Assembly (NCBI GenBank): GCA_002070475.1
Contig: MWDI01000028.1
Span: forward strand, 1-64,000
From: Firmicutes bacterium ADurb.Bin146
GTDB lineage: Bacteria > Bacillota > Clostridia > DUPQ01
DNA length: 64,000 nucleotides
Reading direction: 5' to 3'
Shown: positions 55,885-64,000 of the stretch, piece by piece
Layout of the letters: every line of letters begins with the position of its first letter
How positions within the stretch are numbered: the first letter of the stretch is position 1
Notes under the pieces: generated by a model
Told to the model about the DNA's origin: nothing
Seen by the model: only the letters and a program-made list of their open reading frames with translations
Database searches by the model: none
Made by a program: the position numbers and the translations under genes

Positions 55885-57048
55885 TATACGTTTCCCTTTA
55901 ACATAGACAGCATGCATATTGATGTCTTCATCAAAAACAATTACATCGGCTTCCTTGCCCTTATCAAGTGAGCCGGTCTGTTTATCTATACCCATAATTC
56001 TTGCTGGGGTTATTGATGACATTTTGATTATATCAACTAATGGTAATCCTGCTTTTAGTGATGTTCTGATTAGCATGTCAAAAGTAGCAATTGAACCTCC
56101 AAATGCTGACCGGTCTGTAAGCTTTGCCACTCCGTCTTCAATCATAATATCTTCACGAAGAAGTGTTCCGTTTGGAGCATTTATACCTGCAAATCCCAGA
56201 CAGTCGGTTATGATGGCGGTTTTATCCGGGCCTTTAAATTTATAAACCATCTGTATAAGCCCTTCAGGAAGATGATGGCCATCACAGATTATCTCCACAT
56301 CCATATCTTCAATTAGATAAGCAGCTTCAATAACTCCTAAAATACGGTACCCTTTATCTCTTTTGATTGATGAACAGCAGGAATAAAGATGTGTTATGAG
56401 GGAAAATCCCCATTCATATGCTTTCTTAACCTGTTCATAATTAGCGTCACTATGTCCTACTGCTGCCAAAATACCCTTCTTCTTTAATTCTAGAGCAAAT
56501 TGCTCTGTTCCTTCAAGTTCGCATGCTGAAGACCATCTTCTGATATCATCTGTCATGTTGAGAATCTTAATATACTCTTTTGCTACAGGTATTCTAAGAT
56601 GCTTCTTTTGTTGAGCACCTTTTTGCGCATCAGAAAAATATGGGCCTTCAAAGTGCAGCCCTCTCATTGTCGCACCTTTGTAACTTTTTTGGATTGCTTT
56701 TCTATATAATATAATTGCATTTTCCATTATTTCGAATGTAGAGGAGGAAATTGTCGGGTATAAGCTGGTCGTGCCATGAAGAGCATGTGTTTCACATGGT
56801 ATAATAAAGGAATCCTCGTTACCTATTCCAAAATCATATCCTCCTCCACCATGATTATGTATGTCTATAAATCCAGGTGAAATATACTTGCCATTAGCAT
56901 CAAAAACGCTATCAGCATTTAAAAGAATTTCTTTTTTGGGATTCTTTACAGAAATCTGAGAAATAATTCCGTCATTGATTTCTACAAACCCTTCCTCAGT
57001 TATGTTATCTTTCAGTATCAGTTTCCCATTCCAAATTACAGTCCGCAT
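55879..57048 (-). CDS. nagA: N-acetylglucosamine-6-phosphate deacetylase
   Basis: 389 aa amidohydrolase. Metal-binding FIDIHNHGGGGYDF, HGTTSLYPTISS and GLHFEGPYF, plus the catalytic TDCLGFAG aspartate region and GKEADVIVFDED at the C-terminus. It removes acetyl from GlcNAc-6-P for amino-sugar use or wall recycling. No nagB is adjacent. It is single, with a promoter region shared with the divergent sugar isomerase operon. Confidence 0.94.
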   Translation of the reverse strand: MRTVIWNGKLILKDNITEEGFVEINDGIISQISVKNPKKEILLNADSVFDANGKYISPGFIDIHNHGGGGYDFGIGNEDSFIIPCETHALHGTTSLYPTISSSTFEIMENAIILYRKAIQKSYKGATMRGLHFEGPYFSDAQKGAQQKKHLRIPVAKEYIKILNMTDDIRRWSSACELEGTEQFALELKKKGILAAVGHSDANYEQVKKAYEWGFSLITHLYSCCSSIKRDKGYRILGVIEAAYLIEDMDVEIICDGHHLPEGLIQMVYKFKGPDKTAIITDCLGFAGINAPNGTLLREDIMIEDGVAKLTDRSAFGGSIATFDMLIRTSLKAGLPLVDIIKMSSITPARIMGIDKQTGSLDKGKEADVIVFDEDINMHAVYVKGKRIL

Positions 57049-57085
57049 AAAATCACCATCCTTTGTTTATTATATTATTTAACCG

Positions 57086-57113
57086 TTGAATAAACAACCT
57101 CATAAGGTATAAT
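57086..57113 (+). promoter_or_regulatory. Promoter of the sugar isomerase / Gfo-Idh operon
   Basis: TTGAAT (57086-57091), a 16-nt spacer and TATAAT (57108-57113), 28 nt before the start codon at 57142. Confidence 0.8.
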
Positions 57114-57141
57114 TAAATAAGATATAAGGAAGGAACATGAT

Positions 57142-57900
57142 ATGAAATCTGCAGCACAATTATATACCTTAAGAGAATTTACCCAGAATGAATCAGATTA
57201 TTACCAGACATGCGTTAAAGTAAAAAACATAGGATATTCCTCTGTACAGTTATCGGGAGCAGGCCCCATGGCACCGGAAACAGTAAGAAGCATAAGTGAA
57301 GATCTGGATCTTTATGTTACAGCTACCCATATCCCTCACTCCATGTTTATTAATGAACTAGATAAGGTCATTAGCAATCATCATATCATGGGATGTAAAT
57401 ATGTAGGATTAGGCGCAATGCCTAAAGAGTATCTTGAAAGCGTAAAAAAGCTTAATGAATTTATAATGACTTATTCTGACATTTCTGAAAAACTAAAAAA
57501 GGAAGGTCTGCAATTCATATATCACAACCATAATTTTGAATTCTATAAATTTGATGGTAAAACAATTATGGATATACTGTTTGAAAATACGCCTTCATGT
57601 TTCTTTTTCGAGCTTGACACATACTGGATACAAGCAGGCGGTGCAAATCCTGAAGACTGGATAAGAAAAGTAAAAGACAGATGCGAGTACATTCACTTTA
57701 AGGACATGGGAATAAACAGCGAGTTTAAAACCGCCTTTACCCCTATTGGTAAAGGTAATCTGAGTTGGAAATCAATAATAGAAGCTTGCAGGTATTCTAA
57801 TGTTATGTATGCCGCCGTAGAGCAGGATACATGTGAGGGTTCTCCATTTGATGCTTTAAAAGCTTCATACGAATATCTTGCATCAATAGGAGTCAGATAA
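57142..57900 (+). CDS. Sugar phosphate isomerase/epimerase (xylose-isomerase-like TIM barrel), 252 aa
   Basis: An AP-endonuclease-2-type TIM barrel. Segments YHNHNFEFYKFDGK, FFELDTYWIQAGGANPEDWI and HFKDMG supply the metal-binding Glu, Asp and His seen in this family. It is commonly paired with a Gfo/Idh/MocA dehydrogenase, as here 9 nt downstream, in the breakdown of inositol-like compounds or glucosides. AAGGAAGG precedes the start. Substrate unknown. Confidence 0.9.
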   Translation: MKSAAQLYTLREFTQNESDYYQTCVKVKNIGYSSVQLSGAGPMAPETVRSISEDLDLYVTATHIPHSMFINELDKVISNHHIMGCKYVGLGAMPKEYLESVKKLNEFIMTYSDISEKLKKEGLQFIYHNHNFEFYKFDGKTIMDILFENTPSCFFFELDTYWIQAGGANPEDWIRKVKDRCEYIHFKDMGINSEFKTAFTPIGKGNLSWKSIIEACRYSNVMYAAVEQDTCEGSPFDALKASYEYLASIGVR

Positions 57901-57909
57901 GAGGATTAT

Positions 57910-59073
57910 ATGGAAAAAGTAAGATTTGGGATAATTGGATATGGAAATATAGCAAACACGCACTTAGGATTTTTCGATAAAAATGAGATACCCAATGCTG
58001 TTGTGACAGCTATTTTTGACACAGATAAAGCTAAAACTGATAAAGCAAGAGATAAGTATAAAGATAGTATAGAAATATTCGATAATGAGGATTTATTCTT
58101 TGCATCCAAACTTTTCGATGCGATTCTTATATGCACTCCTCACTACTATCACCCATATTATGCTATAAAGGGATTTGAAAATAATCTTCATGTTCTGTGC
58201 GAAAAACCTGCAGGAGTGTATACTAAACAGGTACGCGAAATGAATATAGCTTATAAAAAACATGAAAACTTGGTATTCTCCATGATGTATAACCAAAGGA
58301 CAAACCCTTTATATAAAAAACTTCGTGAAATAATACAAAGTGGTGAATATGGCCATATCACCCGGTGCGTGTGGATAATAACCAACTGGTTCCGGTCTCA
58401 AAGATATTATGACTCCGGCGGCTGGAGGGCGACATGGGCTCATGAAGGTGGAGGAGTTCTTTTAAACCAGGATCCACATCAGCTGGATTTGTGGCAATGG
58501 ATCTGCGGTATGCCTAAAAGAGTAAGAGCTTTTCTTGCTTTCGGGAAATATCATGATATCGAAGTTGAAGACGATGTAACAGCATATGTGGAATATGAAA
58601 ATGGCGCGACTGGTGTATTTATAACAACTACAGGAGAAGCTCCTGGGACGAATCGTTTTGAAATTTCACTAGATAAAGGCAAGATTGTTGTAGAAGATGA
58701 TAAAATAAAAGCTTACAAACTTAAAGAAAGTCTAAGTCGATACATAAAAGAATCTGATAAACCTTTTACTGCACCTGAATACGATGTTATCAATTACCAA
58801 ATAGATGAACCTAATTTGCAACATAAAGGCATATTGATTAATTTTGTTAATGCAATACTGTATAATGAGCCTCTAATTGCTCCAGGATTGGAAGGGATAT
58901 ATGGGTTAACCATATCAAATGCTATGCACTTATCTGCGTGGACCGATGCATGGGTAGATATCCCATTCGATGAGGAATTGTTCCTTACATATCTTAACAA
59001 AAGAATATCCGAATCAGGAAATGTGAAAAAAGAAACTAAAACAATAGAAGCGGATATGTCAAAATCCTTTTAG
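57910..59073 (+). CDS. Gfo/Idh/MocA family NAD(P)-dependent oxidoreductase, 387 aa
   Basis: The N-terminal Rossmann segment RFGIIGYGNIANTHLGFF, the family motif CEKPAG and the catalytic region GGVLLNQDPHQLDLWQWICG are visible. It is longer than the paralogue at 11774, with a C-terminal extension ending KKETKTIEADMSKSF. It forms an operon with the sugar isomerase and probably oxidises a sugar or its glycoside. Its stop overlaps the convergent MATE gene by 4 nt. Confidence 0.92.
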   Translation: MEKVRFGIIGYGNIANTHLGFFDKNEIPNAVVTAIFDTDKAKTDKARDKYKDSIEIFDNEDLFFASKLFDAILICTPHYYHPYYAIKGFENNLHVLCEKPAGVYTKQVREMNIAYKKHENLVFSMMYNQRTNPLYKKLREIIQSGEYGHITRCVWIITNWFRSQRYYDSGGWRATWAHEGGGVLLNQDPHQLDLWQWICGMPKRVRAFLAFGKYHDIEVEDDVTAYVEYENGATGVFITTTGEAPGTNRFEISLDKGKIVVEDDKIKAYKLKESLSRYIKESDKPFTAPEYDVINYQIDEPNLQHKGILINFVNAILYNEPLIAPGLEGIYGLTISNAMHLSAWTDAWVDIPFDEELFLTYLNKRISESGNVKKETKTIEADMSKSF

Positions 59074-60449
59074 TTTAGCTTTTTAATCCATGTATATCTG
59101 TTAATTTTAATTGCAGCTACAATACATTTTAGTATCTGGTCACTTTTTAAAAACATAAAAACAATTAATGGAGATGCTTTAAAATAAAATGCAGCAATTA
59201 ATGAGGATGGAATTACGAAAAGCCACATAAAAATTATATCATTCTTAAGAACAAACGCGGTATCGCCTCCTCCTCGTACTATTCCGGTCAGTCCTGCCAT
59301 CTCATATGATGTGCCGATAACCGTTACAGAAAGTATAGTTAAAAATCCCAATGCCAGATACTTAGCTTGTGGGGATATAACATACCATCCCACTACCACA
59401 TCCTTAACAAGGAATAGGGTAAATCCAGTAATTATACCGATTAATATGTATATCAGCTGTAAAGTAACAGTATATGGTTTTATACTTTCAGTCCTTCGTT
59501 CTCCAATAATCTTTGAGATTATAACTGCAGAAGCATTAGCGCTTCCATATGAAATAACTGAAAGTATCTGGAATAGAGTTGTCGCAATACTGTTTGCAGT
59601 TATAGCAGATTGCCCCATATGGCCTAATATTGCCGTTTGCGCAGCCATTGCAATACCCCATATGCCATTTGATAAGAATACAGGAAGACCCTTCTTTATA
59701 AATGCTTCCAAAAGCGGGAAATCAGTATATAAAAAATCACTTATTTTTAATCGGATAGTCTCATCATAAAAAAATATAAATATGATCACGAATATCATTT
59801 CTGCTGCCCTTGATATAAGTGTCGCATATGCCGCTCCCTTTATTCCCATTGGTTTGAATCCTGCTTTCCCGAATATCATCATATAATTAAGCGTAATATT
59901 AGTGAAAAGCGTAAAAATCGAAACATAGAAACCAATTTTAGCTTTTTCTACACTCCTTAAGGCTATTAGAAGCGTTGTCGTTATTGCGAACATAGGATAT
60001 GAAAAACAAATTATCTTTATATATTCCACACCATTAGCAACAACATGAGATTCATTAGAAAGTATTCCCAATATCTGATATGGAAAAACAAACACGGCTA
60101 TCCCCAGTACAAAAGAAATTAAAAGAGCAGATTTTAAGGATATGGAGCTAATTTTTCTTACTGTATCCATATCCTTGCCTCCCCATGCTCTTGAACCGAA
60201 AACAAGAGCTCCGTCTGCTATTCCCACTACCAACATCTGAAGCAGAAATTGTATCTGGTTTACTAATGCTACTGCTGATAGCGCATCTTCAGAAAATCTG
60301 CCTAGCATGACACTGTCCGCCATATTCACTGAAAATATGATAAGGTTCTGAAGAGCCAGTATCGTTGTCAGGCTGAAAAATGATTTATAGAATGATTTGT
60401 CTTTAACAATTAAATTGCTTTTTAACATATGTATATTATTATACTTCAT
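59070..60449 (-). CDS. MATE family multidrug / toxin efflux transporter, 459 aa
   Basis: 12 hydrophobic segments in two homologous halves. SVNMADSVMLGRFSEDALSAVAL and the second-half QTAILGHMGQSAITANSIATT are the repeated MATE signatures. It exports cationic compounds or toxins using a Na+ or H+ gradient. The start at 60449 lacks a clear ribosome binding site; a second ATG at 60428 is also possible. The XRE regulator at 60546 is divergent and 96 nt away, so it may regulate this gene. Confidence 0.93.
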   Translation of the reverse strand: MKYNNIHMLKSNLIVKDKSFYKSFFSLTTILALQNLIIFSVNMADSVMLGRFSEDALSAVALVNQIQFLLQMLVVGIADGALVFGSRAWGGKDMDTVRKISSISLKSALLISFVLGIAVFVFPYQILGILSNESHVVANGVEYIKIICFSYPMFAITTTLLIALRSVEKAKIGFYVSIFTLFTNITLNYMMIFGKAGFKPMGIKGAAYATLISRAAEMIFVIIFIFFYDETIRLKISDFLYTDFPLLEAFIKKGLPVFLSNGIWGIAMAAQTAILGHMGQSAITANSIATTLFQILSVISYGSANASAVIISKIIGERRTESIKPYTVTLQLIYILIGIITGFTLFLVKDVVVGWYVISPQAKYLALGFLTILSVTVIGTSYEMAGLTGIVRGGGDTAFVLKNDIIFMWLFVIPSSLIAAFYFKASPLIVFMFLKSDQILKCIVAAIKINRYTWIKKLN

Positions 60450-60545
60450 AAGAATTCTAAAAAAACAATTTTGTCACTTCATTAATACAAAACTGAAATG
60501 TATCATATTAAATAGTATTAAATATATAGAAAAAGAGGGAACAAA

Positions 60546-60875
60546 ATGATTGATTACAAGTACATTGGAAAAAGAATAAAAGAGAAAAGGAAATCACTTA
60601 ATCTCACACAACTTGAACTATCAGAAATCTCGCAGATATCTCCAGCATATATAAGCAGGATTGAAGCTGGACTGCAAAATGTAACACTGGATACTCTTGA
60701 AAAAGTCGCATTATCGATAGGTGAAGATCCTATTTATTTGATTACAGGTATAAAGTATGATGAAGATAATTGTATAAAACATATATTCAACAATGCTTCT
60801 TCTGAGTTTATATATCTTTTTGAATTGGCTTTATTGGAACTGAAACGACAAGGAATTCTAAATATCCAGTCTTGA
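60546..60875 (+). CDS. XRE-family helix-turn-helix regulator, 109 aa
   Basis: N-terminal HTH_3 domain (about 5-62): IGKRIKEKRKSLNLTQLELSEISQISPAYISRIE contains the two DNA-binding helices (quoted only to identify them; key helix SPAYISRIEAG). The C-terminal 45 residues are helical and hydrophobic enough for dimerisation. The GAGGGAAC site lies before the ATG. It is divergent from the MATE gene, and its 3' end overlaps that of hflX by 18 nt. Confidence 0.9.
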   Translation: MIDYKYIGKRIKEKRKSLNLTQLELSEISQISPAYISRIEAGLQNVTLDTLEKVALSIGEDPIYLITGIKYDEDNCIKHIFNNASSEFIYLFELALLELKRQGILNIQS

Positions 60876-62594
60876 AACAAGTTCTGCGGGTATTTCAATT
60901 TCCATCTCAATACTATCCTCGGTATCGGTTTTTGAAAGAATCTTTGCATTGGAATACAAAAATGATAGAAGCTTGCCATTCGTATAATCCACTTTAAGTT
61001 TCAAGCAGACATTCTTGTTTTTAGCTGCATCATCCATAAGGTCTAGTAAAGATTCGATGCCTTCATTTGTAAGACAGGAAATATACGCTCTTGGATATGA
61101 AGTCATATTAAGAAATGGTTCTTTTTCCGATTCTATTTTATCCATTTTATTAACTACTTCAATAACCGGGATATGACCTGCACCTATACTTTTCAAAATA
61201 GAATATACTTCATTCATCTGCATGTTTGCATCCTTACTGGAACCGTCTATTACATGCAGTATGCAATCAGCAAATCTTATCTCATCAAGAGTAGATTTGA
61301 ATGCTTCTACTAGTTTGACAGGAAGTTTAGATATAAATCCTACTGTATCAATAAGCATAGCGCTGACATTTGATTTGAGTTTCAAGCTTCTTGCTGAAGG
61401 ATCCAAAGTGGCAAAGAGCATATCTTCAACAATTACACTGCTTTGCGTGAGTGTATTAAGAAGAGTGGATTTGCCTGCATTAGTATATCCCGCAATTGCA
61501 AATGTAAAATAACTTTTCCTGGATTTATTTTCACGAAGAAGACTCCTTCTTTTATCAACTTTATCCAACTGCTCTTTAAGATAACTCATTCTTCGTCTAA
61601 TATGTCTTCTGTCTGTTTCAAGTTTGCTCTCTCCTGGGCCTCTAGTACCTATACCTCCGCCAAGTCTTGAGAGCATCTGACCTTTTCCAGTTAATCTTGG
61701 ATATAGATACCCAAGCATAGCCAATTCAACTTGCAGCTTACCTTCAATAGTAAAAGCTCTTTTTGCAAATATATCAAGAATCACTGATGTCCTGTCTAGT
61801 ACTTTGACATTGAGTTCTGCTTCTATATTGCTTTGTTGTGAATATGTTAGTTCATCATCAAAAACTACTGCATCCGCTTGATATTGCGAACATGCATGCA
61901 ACAGTTCAGTAATCTTACCTTTTCCGATATAGTACGCAGAATCAGGTTCATCCTTGTTTTGAACAAATGAAGCAACACAAATGCCTCCTGCAGCGGATAT
62001 TAAAGATGCCAGTTCCTCCATGAGAGGTTTTGAATAACCAGAATTAAGCCCTACTGCGATTATTCTCTCCTGTTTTTGTTCGGTCATATTAGGTTCATCA
62101 TTTTTTATTGCATATGAATCCTTAAGAAGCCTCATAAATGCCATTGTTAAGGTGAGTGTTTTGTATGGCCCGAATATAAGAGGATTATGTTCATTATCCA
62201 AACAAGCACAATACATCATATTCATTTTACCATCTTCTTTAATGCTAACTGCGGCTATAGCACAAATCGAGGATTTATTTAAAGATTCAATATCGACAGA
62301 TGAAAGGATTGCACTGCCTGAAGGATGCGTATGTATGAGTCTCATTCCTTTTACAGGTTCATAGTCAGTTTTTACCAGTGTTGAATCTCCTATTGCCACC
62401 ATAGTAACCTTATCTCTTTTATCTATGTATACTGCAATCTCTCTTTTTGAATGCAAGGAGACATAACACATTTTATCCAGAGTCTCTTGTGAACAATAAC
62501 AACCTGAATCATCGTAATCATCATATATGCTTAAAAGCATATCAAGCATGCTTTTTTTTAAGCCTTCGGTATTTCCTGTTACCTTTTTTTCCAT
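60858..62594 (-). CDS. hflX: GTPase HflX with an N-terminal JAMM-like domain, 578 aa
   Basis: The C-terminal two-thirds is HflX: the subfamily motif GGGIGTRGPGESKLETDRR, G1 GYTNAGKSTLLN, G3 DTVGFI and G4 NKMD. HflX splits stalled or heat-stressed ribosomes. The extra N-terminal region of about 170 residues carries RLIHTHPSGSAILSSVD with His88, His90, Ser98 and Asp101 in the JAMM spacing H-x-H-x7-S-x2-D. It may be a metal-dependent isopeptidase-like or inactive MPN domain. It begins inside the tldE stop (TAATG), so the two are coupled. Confidence 0.92.
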   Translation of the reverse strand: MEKKVTGNTEGLKKSMLDMLLSIYDDYDDSGCYCSQETLDKMCYVSLHSKREIAVYIDKRDKVTMVAIGDSTLVKTDYEPVKGMRLIHTHPSGSAILSSVDIESLNKSSICAIAAVSIKEDGKMNMMYCACLDNEHNPLIFGPYKTLTLTMAFMRLLKDSYAIKNDEPNMTEQKQERIIAVGLNSGYSKPLMEELASLISAAGGICVASFVQNKDEPDSAYYIGKGKITELLHACSQYQADAVVFDDELTYSQQSNIEAELNVKVLDRTSVILDIFAKRAFTIEGKLQVELAMLGYLYPRLTGKGQMLSRLGGGIGTRGPGESKLETDRRHIRRRMSYLKEQLDKVDKRRSLLRENKSRKSYFTFAIAGYTNAGKSTLLNTLTQSSVIVEDMLFATLDPSARSLKLKSNVSAMLIDTVGFISKLPVKLVEAFKSTLDEIRFADCILHVIDGSSKDANMQMNEVYSILKSIGAGHIPVIEVVNKMDKIESEKEPFLNMTSYPRAYISCLTNEGIESLLDLMDDAAKNKNVCLKLKVDYTNGKLLSFLYSNAKILSKTDTEDSIEMEIEIPAELVSRLDI

Positions 62595-63931
62595 TATTCT
62601 CCCGCTACGCTTATTTTAGAAATATACAAAGATGGCGAACCTATATTTCCATTGGTACCGAATGTAAGATCGTCTCCTGTCATTAATACATCATTCAGAA
62701 GTTCAAAATAATTACCTGATACAGTCACCTGCCTGAAATATTTCTCTTTTGTTCCGTTTTTAACTGTATACCCTTTTGCAGGAAGTGAAAAGTCTCCGCT
62801 TATATCATTAAACCCCGAATGCAGAGCTGAAACTTCTGTTATAACAATTCCATCACCCATCTGATTCAAAAGCTCGTTAAATGATTTGTCTCCTTTTGTA
62901 AAATACAGATTTGTAGGCGCTACACCAATATTGCTTTTGTATGAACGGCTGGCATTTCCGGTACTTTCTGTATTATCTATCTTTGCTGTCTTCATATTGT
63001 GTAGATAGGTTTTAAGAACCCCTTCTTTAATTACTTCTTTATATCTGGTTGCAACGCCTTCCCCGTCAAAGGATGATGTTCCGGATTGTCCAGGCAAGAA
63101 AGGATCGTCAACTATTGTAACTGCTTGTGAAGCGACTTTTTTACCTAGCTTTCCTTTTAAAAATGACATTCCTTTCTGAACCGCTCTTGCTGAGAAGCAA
63201 GAGTTGACTGCTGATAGTATATCAGAAGATACTGTATTGAGTATTATAGTTTTATATGTGCCTGATGCAATAGGTTTTGCTCCCATATACGAAATAGCTT
63301 TCTCTACAGCTTCCTTAGCCAGATTTTCAGGCTTGAAATCAGAAAAATTATTCTCAAAGCAAAAAGAAAATCCATCACTTAAGTCTTCACCGTCCTGCGC
63401 AAGGGCTTCCATGTAGCAGTATATGGAATTTCCTTTATCAGTAAGTTCCAGTCCTTTGGTATTAACTAGTGCTGATTTACCTGAAGAAGATCCGAAAAAG
63501 CAGTATGGGCAGGATTTTATTCTGCTGTCCATTGATTTAGCAATACTCTCCATATCCTTTGCAAACTGAATTTTTTCTTCTACTGTCACTTTATCCAGTT
63601 CAGGGAAGTAATTATTAGTTTTTACATATTCTTTTGATCCTTCAAATATCTTATCTTGATCAGGGTTATCATTAATCATTGCATTCTGCATTGCTTCCCT
63701 TAACAGTATCTCTATTGAATCATCAGCAAGTTTTTCGGTATATGAATATCCCATTTTGTTTTCATATACTCCTCTGAACCCCATACCTTTGCTGTCAGTA
63801 ACCTTATAACTGTCTATTTGCTGTTCATATATTTTTACTTCAAAGCTTTCATTCTCATTTGTAAGGATTTCCATATCTGTAAATCCCATTTTTTTCCCTT
63901 GTTCGAAAAGTTTGGAAATTAGATGTTTCAT
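62594..63931 (-). CDS. TldE/PmbA family metalloprotease subunit
   Basis: 445 aa. The PmbA/TldE character is seen in the N-terminal KKMGFTDMEILTNENESFEV, FDGEGVATRYKEVIKEGVLKTYLHNM and the C-terminal GSPSLYISKISVAGE. It lacks the HExxxH zinc motif, as expected for the partner of TldD. TldD/TldE act together as a peptidase that trims peptides, for example in microcin maturation. Its GGAGG site lies within the end of the upstream tldD reading frame, so translation is coupled. Confidence 0.92.
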   Translation of the reverse strand: MKHLISKLFEQGKKMGFTDMEILTNENESFEVKIYEQQIDSYKVTDSKGMGFRGVYENKMGYSYTEKLADDSIEILLREAMQNAMINDNPDQDKIFEGSKEYVKTNNYFPELDKVTVEEKIQFAKDMESIAKSMDSRIKSCPYCFFGSSSGKSALVNTKGLELTDKGNSIYCYMEALAQDGEDLSDGFSFCFENNFSDFKPENLAKEAVEKAISYMGAKPIASGTYKTIILNTVSSDILSAVNSCFSARAVQKGMSFLKGKLGKKVASQAVTIVDDPFLPGQSGTSSFDGEGVATRYKEVIKEGVLKTYLHNMKTAKIDNTESTGNASRSYKSNIGVAPTNLYFTKGDKSFNELLNQMGDGIVITEVSALHSGFNDISGDFSLPAKGYTVKNGTKEKYFRQVTVSGNYFELLNDVLMTGDDLTFGTNGNIGSPSLYISKISVAGE

Positions 63932-63935
63932 AATA

Positions 63936-64000
63936 TTATCTTCCTCCTACTGTTATTTTTGAAACTCTTAATGCAGGTTGACCGACATTCGTAGGTATGG
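63936..64000 (-). CDS. tldD: TldD-like protease, C-terminal end only (cut by the window edge)
   Basis: The last 21 or so codons read P-T-N-V-G-Q-P-A-L-R-V-S-K-I-T-V-G-G-R then TAA. The GQPALRVSKITVGG ending matches the TldD/TldE family C-terminus and the neighbouring tldE product's own tail (GSPSLYISKISVAG). The stop is 5 nt before the tldE ATG. The rest, including the expected HExxxH motif, lies outside the window, so only the family and position are supported. Confidence 0.75.
   Translation of the reverse strand, partial: IPTNVGQPALRVSKITVGGR

Overview
The window is a low-GC, gene-dense stretch that looks like the chromosome of an anaerobic, Gram-positive, Clostridia-type Firmicute. This rests on strong AGGAGG-type ribosome binding sites, AT-rich TTGACA/TATAAT-like promoters, an mreBCD-PBP2 block linked to maf and radC, a small YdbC/PC4 protein, an Asp23-family protein and a TldD/TldE pair. 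No plasmid or prophage genes are visible. The only mobile DNA is a decayed IS200/IS605 element and a tiny palindromic relative of it. The exact genus cannot be read from the sequence.

Region by region: (1) 1-212 holds tRNA-Asp and tRNA-Tyr and their terminator. (2) 282-15291 is an accessory catabolic region: two unrecognised small genes; a DUF4838-like protein divergent from a URO-D-like / GH31 alpha-xylosidase / AAC(6')-Ii-like acetyltransferase / six-hairpin glycosidase operon; a DUF4234 membrane protein; an enolase-superfamily enzyme divergent from an AraC regulator, nitrilase and Gfo/Idh/MocA operon; an SDR oxidoreductase; and a purine permease. (3) 15376-19930 has a COG2509 flavoprotein and the TrkA/TrkH potassium system. 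(4) 20019-25437 is a tightly packed set: a five-fold double-zinc-ribbon protein, a zinc-ribbon membrane protein, a radical SAM protein, an alpha/beta hydrolase and a 656-residue protein of unknown function. (5) 25445-36582 (minus strand) is a nine-gene branched-chain amino acid operon, ilvB-ilvN-ilvC-ilvD-leuA-cimA-leuC-leuD-leuB. It is preceded by a promoter, a 47-codon leader peptide crowded with Ile, Val and Leu, and an intrinsic terminator whose 5' arm can pair instead with a sequence inside the leader. (6) 36706-37750 is the IS605 remnant. (7) 37791-45845 has a PLP enzyme, two zinc-ribbon membrane proteins, pyrG, a TPR protein, two RNA-modification enzymes and a second URO-D-like protein. 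(8) 45846-54926 (minus) is an uninterrupted gene train from asnS through an Asp23 protein, a flippase-like protein, maf, radC, mreB, mreC, mreD and PBP2 to a cob(I)alamin adenosyltransferase. (9) 55049-64000 has YdbC, a cyclophilin, nagA, a sugar isomerase / dehydrogenase pair, a MATE exporter, an XRE regulator, an HflX GTPase with an unusual JAMM-like N-terminal domain, and tldE with the tail of tldD.

The most noteworthy observations are: the apparent translation-attenuation leader of the ilv-leu operon, where Firmicutes usually have a T-box; a 57-bp palindromic mini-element at 8463-8519 that looks like the two ends of the IS605 element fused; the JAMM-HflX fusion; an AAC(6')-Ii-like gene inside a glycoside-degradation operon; and the uncharacterised zinc-ribbon / radical SAM / hydrolase cluster. 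All functional statements come from reading sequence and motifs only; no database search was run.
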